From: Mortierella sp. BCC40632
Lineage: Eukaryota > Mortierellomycota > Mortierellomycetes > Mortierellales > Mortierellaceae
Assembly: GCA_011634665.1 (NCBI GenBank)
Contig: WAEK01000004.1
Location: 1,227,501 to 1,291,500, forward strand
Length of the DNA stretch: 64,000 nt
Reading direction: 5' to 3'
Shown here: piece by piece, positions 35,108 to 46,345 of the stretch
How the letters are laid out: each line of letters opens with the position of its first letter
How positions within the stretch are numbered: the first letter of the stretch is position 1
The notes under the pieces: generated by a model
Told to the model about the DNA's origin: nothing
Seen by the model: only the letters and a program-made list of their open reading frames with translations
Databases searched by the model: none
Made by a program: the position numbers and the translations under genes

Positions 35108-36271
35108 TTAGTTGCTGACCAAACGGTCGAGCTCGGAGCCAGCGAGTAGGAAACCTCCTACACCAAAGACGCTGCTGGAAGAGGGTTTGAATTTGTCAGG
35201 AGCAGCGCCGATGGGCTGCATGGAACCGAGGCGACCATCGGCATAGATGTGGGACAACATACCGGCCCAAGCTTTGGCTACGACAGGCTCATATTTTTCT
35301 CGCTCGAGGATCTGCTCGTTGATACCATAGGCCATCGCGTAGGTAAAGAAGGCGGTGCCAGAGACTTCAGGGAGCTCGTGAGAGGCGGGGTCAAGGAGGC
35401 CAGCGCGCCAGAGGCCATCAGAACTCTGGATAGCAGCGAGGGCAGCAGTCATGTCTTTTAGCTTAGTGATGAATTTGTCGCGAGAGGGGTCCTCGGCAGG
35501 GAGGTCCTGAAGGATCATGACTAGTGCGCCAACGACCCAACCGTTGCCGCGTGACCAGAAAAGCGGTCTGCCATTGGCTTCGGTTTGATTGAGGTAGCGA
35601 TTATCACGGAAGTAGAGGGATTCGGTAGAGTTGTAGAGGTGGGTGGTGGTGATGTCCCATTCACGATTCATATAGTCGATGTACTTGTGGTCGCCTGTGA
35701 TTCTGGCCATTCGGACGAGAACGGGTGGCGCCATGTAGAGTGCATCGCACCACCACCAAAGGTCTTTGGCCGGGTCGTCTGGACGGACCAGCAGCCGGTC
35801 AAGATTAGCTCTGGTGTTGGCAATTTGAATTGGCTTCTGTTCCGCGGCAGTCTCGGTGAGGTAGATCTCAGTGTAGGATTTGCCTAGTGCCATGTCGTCG
35901 GCATGGGGGAAGCGATCGTCGTCGATGGTCCAGTTCTGTTTGTTGGCATAGCGCGTCACAGCGTTGCGGTAGGTGGAATTACTGGTGGTGACAGAGGCGG
36001 CGATGAGGCCATCGTAGAGTGCGGCAAAGGTCCACTGCCGGTTGAACTTTGACTCGGCGACGCGGAGTTGCCAGTTAGCCACTTTCTCCATGGCTTTTCG
36101 AATGGCTGGACTATTGAGCTCGGGCGAGAGGTCGTCGGCGAGTGGACCGGGGTCGTCAGGCGCGTCGCCTGCGGCTTCCTTGTCAGTCGGAGTAGCAAGT
36201 GTAAGGGGCAGCATAAGCAGACCGATCGCAATCGCTAGACAATAAGCACGGGTGAAGGATGGAGGCAACAT
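35108..36271 (-). CDS. Secreted GH88/GH105-family glycoside hydrolase (unsaturated rhamnogalacturonyl hydrolase-like), 387 aa
   Basis: Single exon. The N-terminus is a clear signal peptide (hydrophobic core LAIAIGLLMLPLTLA, cleavage near LATP). The mature protein has the six-hairpin (alpha/alpha)6-barrel signatures of GH105: a KVANWQL helix, RFPHADDMALGKSY, DLWWWCDALYMAPPVL, MNREWDITTTHLYN, LYFRDNRYL, FWSRGNGWVVGALV, LPEVSGTAFFTYAMAYGIN, and a QPIGAAPD...GVGGFLLAGSEL ending. Asp residues in ADDMALG and WWWCDALYM correspond to conserved active-site positions. YteR/YesR-type enzymes remove the unsaturated uronic acid from rhamnogalacturonan fragments made by lyases, so a role in pectin use outside the cell is likely. 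All confident multi-exon neighbours contrast with this intronless gene, and its motifs read like bacterial family members, so transfer from bacteria is plausible. It sits alone, without other pectinase genes. Confidence 0.9.
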   Translation of the reverse strand: MLPPSFTRAYCLAIAIGLLMLPLTLATPTDKEAAGDAPDDPGPLADDLSPELNSPAIRKAMEKVANWQLRVAESKFNRQWTFAALYDGLIAASVTTSNSTYRNAVTRYANKQNWTIDDDRFPHADDMALGKSYTEIYLTETAAEQKPIQIANTRANLDRLLVRPDDPAKDLWWWCDALYMAPPVLVRMARITGDHKYIDYMNREWDITTTHLYNSTESLYFRDNRYLNQTEANGRPLFWSRGNGWVVGALVMILQDLPAEDPSRDKFITKLKDMTAALAAIQSSDGLWRAGLLDPASHELPEVSGTAFFTYAMAYGINEQILEREKYEPVVAKAWAGMLSHIYADGRLGSMQPIGAAPDKFKPSSSSVFGVGGFLLAGSELDRLVSN

Positions 36272-36334
36272 GAGGGTTTCCTTTTAAGAGCCGGGTTGAG
36301 TGGGGCCTTCGATTTAGATCCTGCTGGACAGCCC

Positions 36335-36340
36335 TTTATA
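36335..36340 (-). promoter_or_regulatory. Candidate TATA box of the GH105 gene
   Basis: The minus strand reads TATAAA here (plus strand TTTATA), about 64 bp upstream of the start codon at 36271. The distance suits a TATA element with a short leader. The gene therefore seems to have a working-looking eukaryotic core promoter. Confidence 0.45.
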
Positions 36341-36536
36341 CAATTTGGGAAAGAGGACTTCCCACACACCCCTTTGTGAACATTCCCTTTGTCCACCCCC
36401 TGCTGCGGACACCGCCAATCCAAAAATAGTACATGGCGTAGGGTGTGTTCGGCGTTCACTACTTAACTGCCTTAGATCGTGGAGCTCCTTGGACTGTGCA
36501 GCCCCTCCTCTCTCCTAACCTCCTCACACCTACCGT

Positions 36537-36887
36537 TCAGTCTGGGCGCTGCCTGCTGTCACTAGCGCGCTTCACTCGTTTTACGGTTTCACAATGCATC
36601 TCGGTGAGCATTCTGGTCAAAGTATCGACCAGTACTTCTTCGTCACTCCTGTCAGCCAATGGCCCACTGGACAATCTCAATTTCTCAAGACTCGAAGCGA
36701 TCACACGGTGTTCATCGATGGCCTTGTCGGGATAAAAGGGCACATAAGAGTGGATAGAGTAACTCAGCATTATGCTAATGCGTGGGCCAATATCCTCGGG
36801 AGCTTTCAGGGCAGAGGCAGTGACGAATAAAACAAGCGATCCAGTTGTCTGTAACGCGCGTCGTCTGGCGCAACAGTAGCTGCGCAA
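36537..36887 (-). CDS. Hypothetical protein fragment, 116 codons
   Basis: The minus-strand frame reads LVLFVTASALKAPEDIGPRI, then YVPFYPDKAIDEHRVIASS and an acidic helix DRSDEEVLVDTLTRML. Amino-acid composition looks like a globular protein rather than low-complexity translation. There is no recognised family and no obvious flanking exons, and the C-terminus is Arg-rich and may be read-through beyond a splice site. It may be a leftover of a broken gene in this accessory region. No function is claimed. Confidence 0.25.
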   Translation of the reverse strand: MRSYCCARRRALQTTGSLVLFVTASALKAPEDIGPRISIMLSYSIHSYVPFYPDKAIDEHRVIASSLEKLRLSSGPLADRSDEEVLVDTLTRMLTEMHCETVKRVKRASDSRQRPD

Positions 36888-37680
36888 CCACCTCGAGGAA
36901 GAGGCAGTGTGCGCTACTTCTTAATGCCATTGTTACCCTGTTGCGAAAACATTGATAAGAACTGATGCGAGGCTATTCTAGGAAAACGTGGCCATGATGA
37001 GCACAGTATGGAATACAACTGGTGGATCTAATTGACTCTATTCCTTTCTTTCTTCCACCATCACCACATCGCTGCTATTTTTTTTTTTTGCGATAGTCCG
37101 CCCTTCCCCCTAATTCGACTATCATGACTTTTGAATAGGATCTAGGATCCTTAGCCCTTTCCTTCTTAGTACTTTTCCACAAATGAAGAAGATCTATAGA
37201 GATGATGGAGAAGAGATGGCAGAGGCCTAGTAAAGCTCGTCTAGGAGAAGGCCTACCACCCACCAATTGCGAGACTCCACTAAAAAGCGTTCGCTCTTTG
37301 CTGCGTTATCAGGCACTGCAACGCCTCATTTAACGACTGCTATGAAGAGGGATTCACTGGCCTTCATGTCCACAGCACGCTCCAACTTTCCTGTAGGCTG
37401 CCTTTTATCATTTTTGGTTTCTTTACGAGTACAGTGAATTTCTCCGATGAGTTAGAATGATTTCATTTTACTAGTTTTCATTTGCGGGGCCACAACGAGA
37501 AATCTAATCCTCGACAAAGAGCCTACCAAACTGCAGCGCCAGTATTTTGGTGGACACATTGATAAATTGCAAGGACAACAAACAGTTCACAGAGCCGATA
37601 GTAAAGTTGCTCGTGGTCTATTACAGTGACATCCGTTTACCTATCCTTGATGCTTTTTTTTTTTTGTTTATTTATTTTTA

Positions 37681-37839
37681 GATGGCTATCTTAAAAGGCA
37701 GAGTGCCATGGCGACCCAAGCATGCAAAAAAAGCTCAAGAAGCGGATTCAGGAGTGGAGGGAGGCCCGCCGCTGAAAGAGCTCTACGAGATTGTGGTCAA
37801 GTTACCTGAGGAATACACGCCTGTGAGAGGGGCGGACTA
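37681..37839 (+). CDS. Small orphan ORF, 52 aa
   Basis: ATG at 37681 follows TTTATTTTTAG, which also looks like a splice acceptor, so this could be a last exon. The product begins MAILKGRVPWRPKHAKKAQE and ends LPEEYTPVRGAD. It is basic at first and acidic later, with protein-like composition. No family was recognised and no upstream exon was found. Confidence 0.2.
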
Positions 37840-38999
37840 AACCAGCTCACCCATTTTGGGTATGCTGTGGCCGAGCTTTGATCGCCTTGCCTCATGCAGT
37901 AAGCTCGCAGATACTTTGTCTGCTTTTGTTCATTCTACGTCTACTCTTTCTTTCTTTTATTGTTTTTTTTTCTAGATGGTTACTGTTTCTAACATGAATT
38001 TCGGACTTTTAGCATTTTAGCCATTGCACTACAATAACGAAAACAGCTGGTAATATCATTCTTTGCCCTTACAAATCCATGCTCAGGAACACCACCCTCC
38101 TTATCAAATCAAGGAGCGCCTCGACAGAAATCTCGCTGAAGTATCTACACACAAGGACATAGGATGATATGAGATCTCTCCCATACAGCGTCTCAGTCCA
38201 AGTGCTTCCCAGACGAGATGGTCACAAGGTTTGAGGGTGTAAATTTCTTCCAAACTGTCTTTTTCTAGGTCATCGAACAGACCTGCAACTTCTACCTCAT
38301 GTTGCGTGCAAGTACCGAGTGCATTATCATGGGGCTAGCCAGAATCATGATCGCTTACATCACCAGACACCTTGACTTGGTTTGAAGATGATGCCTGAGA
38401 TCGGCTGCCTGCATGCAGGACGCTTGATAACCTTGTAGCAACTTTTCACCTGGCCAAGAGCCGTGCCATGGACAATACCTGGCCTCCAGCCTTTGATAGT
38501 TTGAGTACCACACGGTATGACCAGATGAAGAAGGACAAAGGCGTTGCTCATGATCCCTTCTCACTTTACCAACTCTATTTGCTAGGGTAAAAGTAATAAA
38601 TACCATTTAACTTGCTTCATTTCTGAGAAGATGTCTTCCTTCCTCTCCTCAGGGTATTCTTGGATATTTAGAGGATCGAGTTAACCATCCGTCTCCTGGA
38701 AGAGAAATATTCGGTTAGGATGGGCGATCGAGGTAGAACCAAAGGAGGCGGTATCACAGAGAGAAGTAAAGATGAGACAATGAGATGAATGACACGTTTC
38801 TATATACTCTGACTGCTTGTTGAGTAGTCCATTGTGATAGTACAAATAGAGCATGGAGGAAGCAGAAGAACAACCAACTCGGAAGAATTGCCACCACTGT
38901 CGACATAGTAACAAGATACAGAATGCGAAAGAAAGTCATCTCACTTTTGTATGAGTTCTAATCCAGAGATGAATTCACCCTTTGTTGATAGAATACCTT

Positions 39000-39019
39000 C
39001 TCTCTCTCTTTCTCTCTTT

Positions 39020-39068
<49 letters not shown>
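39000..39068. repeat. CT-dinucleotide microsatellite
   Basis: Almost uninterrupted CT repeats of about 65 bases with a few TTT interruptions at the left end. Unlike the CT tracts in front of genes, this one is not followed by a recognisable start codon or gene. Confidence 0.85.
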
Positions 39069-39070
<2 letters not shown>

Positions 39071-39562
39071 GCTGCTATTAAGGCGCTCCTTCAAAACAGA
39101 AGGATTGACGATGATTCTGAATTCAACAACTCACTACGTTTGTTTGTGCAATCCGTTACACTGTAGCCGGCTTATCTACTCGCCAACTGCTCTTTTTTGG
39201 AGGAAGCGGAGGAGGGGTGTGGACAAAAATTTCCGAAATCCCCCACATAAGAAAACCTACAGCGAAAAAAATATACTGGGAAAAACATACAGGGAAAAGC
39301 ACAGGGGGATACACAGGGAAGACCAATTACGAAAGATAGAGTATGAGCGAATTTGGTAAAACACGCACACATACCCAGGGGCAGGAAGGAGAGAAAGACA
39401 ATGGCTTGATGAACACAGTAGAGCCAGCACAGTGGGTGGCTGTCCCTTTATGTGGTATTGAAGTACGGTATGAGAGACGGACGAAGAGCGACAGATGGAG
39501 CGTGCTTTGGAGTCTTGGTGAGCGGATACAGAGACAGTAAGAGGAAGATGAACGAATAGTGC

Positions 39563-39604
<42 letters not shown>

Positions 39605-40619
39605 AGAATGAAAAGCTGGACCCAGGACCAAGGAGACAGATAGAATCGGCAAGAAGACGTCAGTGAAATAAAGAGGCAGGGTGAATCGTACAATGAGCAG
39701 AAATTACATTTCGGCATAGTGTGATATGAGAGGAGAGTAGAACAGTGGATTATTCACCTACAACGCTGACCTAAAACTCTTTTGCAGACCCATTTGCATC
39801 AGTTTGTGTCTGCGGGCTTGCGTGTTAATTGCCGAGGTCCCTAGGAAGATTTGTTTGTAGACACAGAGCTCCCGCTCAAATATTATCGAATCTCGGTAAT
39901 CCCGTGCTTCATTTGGTCTCCTGCACTGACCTTTTTTACCGAGGTGCAGTAACCACCAGTGCCTTAGTTGGTGACAACTAGCTACAAAGTCTGCTAGAAA
40001 GCCAGGCATGCTCCCTCAAACCTGTCCCTTTAACAACTCTGGGACAGTTTAGTTATTGCCAACAGCGGGACCTGGCTGGCGAAAGGCTGAGCCATCGAGT
40101 TGGGAACACCGATACTCCAATGGAATATCAAGAAGGTTCTTTTTATCCCTTGGACAGGTCTAACTAACCTTGGAAGAGGTCTAGAGCGGGAGCATGAAGC
40201 GGCGGCTCTTGACGGCCCGGCTCTGATTGGGTGAAGAGTGTTGGGCATGTTGGGCACTGGGGTTTTTGTTGCCTCAAGCGGCTTTTTTTGGAGTTTGGGT
40301 CTCGAACCCCGACAGCATTTTTGGACATTCTTGAGCAGGAGACTAACCAACAAACAGACCATTGGACATTGCACATGCAAGTCATCAGGACTTGAACAGG
40401 CCCTATTGTTGGACCTTTTTTTGGTGGTGGTGATGGTAATCGTCTCTCCTCAGCATCAGAACTTTGGCAAACGTGCCTGGGAGGAAGACACGCGCCGCGG
40501 TTGGTTGTGTGTGTCCCTTTATTTTTTTTCTTAATAGGAAAGGAAAGGTCTTTCCCATCTCAATCTCTTTTCCCCCTGTTCCGCCTTGGCAAGCTTGCTG
40601 GTTTCACTCGCCTGGAATA

Positions 40620-40922
40620 GAAAGAAGAGTGCAACTCTCTTTGTCTCTTTCTCTCTCTCTCTCTTATTGCCTTTTTGCTTTTTCTTCTCTTTACCTTCCT
40701 TCTTTGCTTCACTCTCCCTTGCCTCCTTTCCCTTTTTCACACACGCACACACATACTCTTTCTCTCTCTCTCTCTCTTGTCCCTTTTTACCTTTTTCTTT
40801 CCTTTCTTTCTTTCTCTCTCTCTCTTTCTCTCTCTTCTTCATCCCTACTCTCCTCTCCTTCGCCTTCCACGCCTCACGCCACTCCCTTCTTCAATTCTCT
40901 CGACACAGCACAGCCATCCTCC
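40620..40922 (+). promoter_or_regulatory. Pyrimidine-rich leader of the Ca2+/H+ exchanger gene
   Basis: About 300 bp directly before the ATG at 40923 are nearly all C and T on the sense strand, interrupted by a short CACACA stretch near 40738-40754. The region probably includes the core promoter and 5' UTR. The same arrangement recurs before several other genes in the window. Confidence 0.55.
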
Positions 40923-41289
40923 ATGGGCGAGCAGCAGGACATCCATCAGCCCGCTTCGGGTCATGCTCATTTCGACGAAAACGAGACTGCATTGCATGAT
41001 GTCTCGCCCATTTCCACCTCCATTCAAAAGAATGTCTCTGTCCGCTCTGAACGATCGCTCCGCTCGACATTGCCCCCTACGAACGAAACGCTCCTCACCC
41101 CTGGCGAGTCTCAGAAGCTGTCGATATTGCAGTGTCTCAAAGCGATCCTCTTTGCATCCAAGCTCAACATCCTTCTTGTCTTCATTCCTCTGGGCATCAT
41201 TGCAGAGCACCTTCACTGGTCCGATGTCACGGTCTTTGTTCTCAACTTTATTGCCATCGTCCCATTAGCCAAACGTAAGTCAGGAGAAG

Positions 41290-41323
<34 letters not shown>

Positions 41324-41636
41324 CGCTCTCCCCTTGGACCTCTCTCCTCACTTGCTGGTATTCTCTCATGTCCTCGCATCCCCAGCAAATGTCCAGGCCC
41401 AACACTTGTCCCACAACCCCCCGCACATGCGCCCGCCTCGGGAACAGCACATCCTCTACCCCCCCTCTTTCCTCCTGATACCATGCGTTTTTGGACTTGT
41501 GTGTTGTGCGACAGAGGCTGAGGCATCAGTCAGGGCTTTGGAGAGATGAAAGTTGCTGCTCCTCCCTGCTTCCCCAATGGGTCCTCTCCGGCTATTTTCA
41601 GAAGAGCATCTCTTTTCATTCTTCCTAACCTTTTTA

Positions 41637-41675
<39 letters not shown>

Positions 41676-43066
41676 AACACACGCTCTTGGATTCCTAAAC
41701 AGTGCTAGGTTATGCCACCGAGGAGATTGCTCTTCGTCTCGGCGAGGTGAGTGCTTTGGACTGAGGAGTACTCTCCTCCTCCTAATTAGCCGGAAAAAAC
41801 CCCCATCCTCCATTTATGCAGTTGGGCCATAAGAGTGGCTGTTACTGCTCACTTGCTCGAACAATGCCTTTGTACCTAACCGATTATCCCGTCGGGCCAT
41901 TCTCGTTCGCTCTCTCGCTCGCTCGCTCCCTCTCTCTCTCTCCTCGATGTATTTCTATCTTTCCTCTCTCTCTCCCACCCCTATGCTCTTCTTTCCAATG
42001 TTTCAACCTACGACGTGCCAATACAGAACCTTGGGGCCCTCCTTAATGCCTCGTTCGGCAATGCGGTTGAGTTGATCTTGTCTATCATTGCCTTGAAAGA
42101 GGGCAAGATCGACGTTGTCCAGGCCTCAGTCCTCGGCTCGGTCCTCTCCAACCTGCTCCTGGTAAGAAGAAGATAAAAAAAACTCTCCATGTGCTGTCTT
42201 GCTCTGCGGTGTAGAAGAGTCACCCGCTTTTGCCCATTCTAGGAGAGAAAGAGAAAACACACCAACAACGCCCTTCTTCTTCTCTCTCATAGGTCCTGGG
42301 ATTCTGTTTTATCTTTGGTGGAATCAAGTACAAGGCCCAGACATTTAACCAGACTGCTGCCCAAACCTCTGCCTCGCTCCTGTCTTTGTCATGTCTGTCA
42401 CTGCTCATCCCTGCTGCTTTTAATGCCACAGCCAAGGGAGTAGACCAGACTGCAAGCATCCAACATCTCTCATACGGTACCTCGATTGTCCTCTTGGTCG
42501 TCTATATCCTCTACCTGATCTTCCAGCTCAAGACACACACACATCTCTATGCCTCGAACGGTGAGGAGGAAGAGGAGCCAATCCTTCCTCTGTGGATGAG
42601 TATTCTCATGCTCCTTTGTATCACGGCCATTGTTGCGGTCTGTGCCGAGTACCTCGTGGACTCGATCTCGGGTCTCTCAGAGACGTGGAACATTAGTCCG
42701 ACATTTATTGGTTTGATCCTCTTGCCAATCGTCGGAAACGCTGCTGAGCATGTCACGGCCGTCTCGGTAGCGATGAAGAACAAGATGGATCTGGCGATCG
42801 GTGTGGCGATCGGATCGTCGATGCAGATCGCGTTGTTTGTCACCCCGTTGATGGTCATCATTGGCTGGATCATTCACCAGCCCATGACTCTTTTCTTCAA
42901 TACCTTTGAGACTTGTGTGATGTTCGTCTCGGTCCTGATTGTCAACTACCTGATCCAGGATGGCGAGTCCAACTGGTTGGAGGGTGTGATGTTGCTTAGT
43001 ACCTATGTTATCATTGCCATTGCCATTTACTTTTACCCGACTGCCGCCGTCGTCACCCCGCATTGA
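40923..43066 (+). CDS. VCX1: Vacuolar Ca2+/H+ exchanger (CAX/VCX1 family), 434 aa
   Basis: Four exons: 40923-41274, 41703-41746, 42027-42161 and 42293-43066. The second exon is only 44 bases ([14 protein letters not shown]) and is needed to complete the conserved region. The two family c-repeats are visible: [20 protein letters not shown] with [14 protein letters not shown], and [20 protein letters not shown] with [14 protein letters not shown]; both carry the ion-binding GNA(V/A)E motif. About eleven hydrophobic helices are split by an acidic loop (NGEEEEEP). The N-terminal 75 residues are polar and likely a cytosolic regulatory tail. These exchangers use the vacuolar proton gradient to load calcium into the vacuole. 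The start follows a CT-rich leader. Introns are short except the first (428 bp), which contains an A-run and CT and CA repeats. Confidence 0.95.
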
Positions 43067-43440
43067 ACAACCACGCCATGATCTACTTTTTTTTTTTTTT
43101 TTTTTTTCTTGGTCTCGATGGATCACCTGGGACATTGTATATGATCTTACTTCTTTTTATTATTATTATTATTATTTTATTTGCCTTCCCCCCATATCTA
43201 GAGAGAACCTCCGTCATTACGCCCCCGTTTCTGCCATAGTCTATGTTACCCTTTAGTTGAAAGATAAAGACTCTAGTCAGCTTTAAAAAAAAAAAAAAAC
43301 CCCCCTGCTGCCATTATTATTTCCACAGGAAGAGGAGGGGACAAGTATTCATTGTTTGACAAGGTCAAGGGTATACCAATTTATTGCTCTTGGGGAATCG
43401 AAAAAAAAAAGGGAAAAGAAGTATCAAAGTCGAGTTTGGT
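43067..43440. other. Convergent 3' intergenic region
   Basis: About 370 bp separate the stop codons of the exchanger (+) and the hotdog protein (-). It contains T- and A-runs and an ATT repeat near 43158-43176. No gene is seen; it should hold the two 3' UTRs. Confidence 0.6.
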
Positions 43441-44677
43441 CTAGACACTCTGTAGGTCTACCTTCCATGTCAATGTGAGTTTTGAGACAGTCTCAAAGGA
43501 TGCATTCTTAATGAGGACATAGGTTACGGCCTCGGTTGCTTCCCGGTCTTTTAGTGGTGCTACGATCGAGCTCGCCGTCAAGAGCCCTCTTGAGACCTTG
43601 ACATACTGCATTGAAGGAAGGGGGGAAACCGAATAAGGGGTTGACAAGAGAAAAAGAAAGCGTCAGTACATTGGCAACGACAAGCAAAAGAACATTTGGT
43701 CCGCAACGACAAATGGTTCAAGCCTTTTTTTTTTTTTTTACCTCTGTATTGATGTTGGTGAGAACAGCACGATCATTCTTGCCGAGAAGGGACAGGAGAG
43801 CCAGCTCTCCAACCATTTCTCCAAAGGTGACAAGTGCAGCGGCATGGACGCACTCAAATGGGTTGGAGATTTGCTTGGTCTCCTAATGGGGAGTCGATTA
43901 TAGAAGGGAGGAGGAGAGGGAACACACGATCACAAAAAAAAAAAAAATAGGTGCACATAGAGCAAGAATCGAATGTCAGTCTCACGTCAAGAACCCAATC
44001 CACCCATTGGAAAAGAAAATGCGGAAGAAAAAAAAAAAAGCAAAAAAATTTATGGTAACACCGGCGTCAATGGATGCTTGGGTCGACACTACCAACCACC
44101 CCTCTTTTTTTTCCGTCCAACCGTTGTTCACTGGGTGCTTTTTGGGCAAGGGCAAGATTGGAATCGCCACTCTCCCCCTTCCTTTAGATAAACATTTACT
44201 TTCAAAATCCCTCTCTACTGCTTGCTTAATACTTTGTCTAGAGGCCAAAGCTTTGCTCATCTCCGAGTGATATTATCTCTCCTCGCTCACGACCTTTTTT
44301 TTTTTTTTGCCTCATCCCTTTTCCCCTTTTTCGGAGCAGTGGTTCTACTCGCGCAATCCTCTCTTTTCTTTTTCTTTTCTTTTTTTTTTTTTTTTTTTTT
44401 TGCAATTTTTTACCTTCATGACGCCACAGGCAGTGCCTTTGCGCAATTCTGTGATTCGAAAGTTGATGGTCTGAGCATAAGGGTTGGCATTGGCGACGAT
44501 GGAAGAAAAAATCCAGGCTCGAATCCGGATAGGAACCCCTGTAGCCTGGAGTGCATTCCAGATCTGAAGTGGGTCTCGGATAGAACCGAGTTTTTGTGTG
44601 ATCATGGCCGAGAGATGGTTGAGGCCGAGGATGGCCATCATGGCCAGAACGGCGATAAAGGCGAGAGTGTTGTTCAT
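43441..44677 (-). CDS. Hotdog-fold thioesterase-like protein (DUF4442-like), 189 aa
   Basis: Three exons on the minus strand: 44677-44414, 43882-43742 and 43605-43441, joined at phase 0. An N-terminal hydrophobic helix (TLAFIAVLAMMAILGL) may be a membrane or organelle anchor. The rest has the pattern of a single hotdog fold: the strand FRITELRKGTACGVMK, then NPFECVHAAALVTFGEMVGE with the central hotdog helix, then VLTNINTEYVKVSRG and two long C-terminal strands. It resembles the DUF4442/PaaI-like group, whose members include acyl-CoA thioesterases. No catalytic residue can be assigned with certainty and the substrate is unknown. The length fits a single hotdog domain. The gene is convergent with the exchanger gene. 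Confidence 0.8.
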
Positions 44678-45735
44678 CAGTTTGCAGTAATGTAATGGGG
44701 AAAGGAGGGAGTAGTTGCTTGGGTCGTGTCAAATGGAGGAAAAGAAAGTCGTAAGAGTATGGTTTTTTGTTGGATATGTTTGCTGAAAAGGAAAGAGTGA
44801 GAATGAGAGAGAGAGACGTCTATTATCCTTCGTGGTGTTTGTAGAAAGAAGGAAAGGCTGCGGAGGGGCGTAGTAATCGGGTGGCAAAGCAAAGAATCAA
44901 TGTTGATAAAGGACGTGGAAGACGGAGCGAATGACTCGTGAGTGAGATTGAGAGAGAGAGAAGGAAAGAAAACTTGCTGAGAGTGAAAGAAGAGTGAGTG
45001 AGTGAAAGAAGGAAAGAAGAAAGAGAGAAGAAGAAGAAAAATAGATATCCAGTGGAAAGGTTAGTTGCTAGATATGTCAAACAAAACGACGCCCGACAGT
45101 CGACCCTGCTCCTCTGTACACGTCCATTCTTTGCCAGAGCCGGATAGCGAGAGAGCGAGGGTGCGAGCCTTGCTGAATATGGTTGTTCTGTCCGAGAATT
45201 AAGACACTCATGTCACGCACAACTAGCACTGCATCGGTCTGACTGCAGTGTGGAGCAACCGGGGAGAGGAATAATAGACACGGGGGAAGGGAGGACACGC
45301 GGGAAGAGAGAGCGGGACTCCACTATTCCAGCGGCTGTGGGTGTGAGTGGGTTACCTTGTCGGGAGTCGAGATTCAGACAAGATGGTGTCAGGACAGGAT
45401 GGATGGGGTCATGAAAGGAAATGGTTGAGATGGTCGTCAGGGATGCATGTGGATGGTAGGAAGAGGAAGGAGGACAGACATTACAGAGAGGAGGGGAAAG
45501 ACTAACACAAACAGACAACCAGACAACCAGACAGATTCATACTTTGAGCGAGCGAGATGAGCAGCGACAGCCCTTCGCTCGCTGGCTGGCTGGCTGGCTA
45601 GGCGTTTGGCTGTTCTCAAAGCACGTGGATGTTGCCCACTCTGACCAAATTGGGCCGTTTGTCCCCTGCTTTTCGCCTCTATCCAAATCAAACATTGTTC
45701 ACACGACGGGTCAGCTTACACACATTGCGCACATT

Positions 45736-45787
<52 letters not shown>

Positions 45788-46345
45788 CACACAAGACACT
45801 CCCCTCTCTTCTCTCTTACTCTCTCTCTGAGCAGACAACGACGGTCCTCACGCGCTGGCTATGCATGCCCGTCTTGCTCCGCGCACGCACAATCACGCAA
45901 CCATGGATTTCTGATTACGAATAATAGGGCAGAGGCCGCCGCCATAATTGAGCACACTCTGTTACAATAATATGTCTGTGTCTCTTCTCCTTCGATCAAC
46001 TTTGCCCAAAGCCCGAGCCCGTTGCTCCGATTGCTCCAAAATACAAAATGCATGCACTTCCCCCTTTCTGCTTCAAAGAAAACAGTGATTGTAAGTTCAA
46101 TGCAATAAATATCAAAGAATGAGACTTTATCTAGCGTCTTTGTAAAGCTTGGTTCGTGCGAGTCGTTCCCGACGACTCTCTCTTTTTTTTTTTTTTTTTG
46201 TTGTTGTTTTGATGAATTGTTTGTTAGAACTGTGGTTGGAAGAAGCTCAACCCTCCTCCAACATTCACACTATCCCCTCGTGTGACACTGACTAGAAATG
46301 GTCAAGAAAAAAGAAGAGAGAGAAGGAGAGAGAAGCAAACAAAGG
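44678..46345. other. Intergenic region with CA microsatellite
   Basis: About 1.67 kb. Next to the hotdog gene (44750-45050) the plus strand is GA-rich, which gives that gene a pyrimidine-rich sense leader. A CA run of about 48 bases lies at 45737-45784 and a T-run near 46183-46199. No protein-like frame with credible composition is present. Confidence 0.55.
45737..45784. repeat. CA microsatellite
   Basis: About 24 CA dinucleotides in intergenic DNA between the hotdog-protein gene and the Vtc1-like gene. A shorter CA run also lies at about 55862-55887 just after the arrestin stop codon. Confidence 0.9.

Larger units (their letters stand above)
36272..40922. other. Gene-poor accessory stretch between GH105 and the Ca2+/H+ exchanger
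   Basis: No intact gene is supported over 4.65 kb. The minus-strand open frame at 36537-36887 (PFYPDKAIDEHRVIASSLEK and following) and a 52-codon plus-strand frame at 37681-37839 look protein-like but match nothing I know. A CT run spans about 39000-39068 and an A-run of about 36 bases lies at 39566-39601. A-box-like and B-box-like sequences occur on the minus strand at about 40340-40349 and 40299-40309. From about 40620 the plus strand turns into a CT-rich leader of the next gene. Confidence 0.45.
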
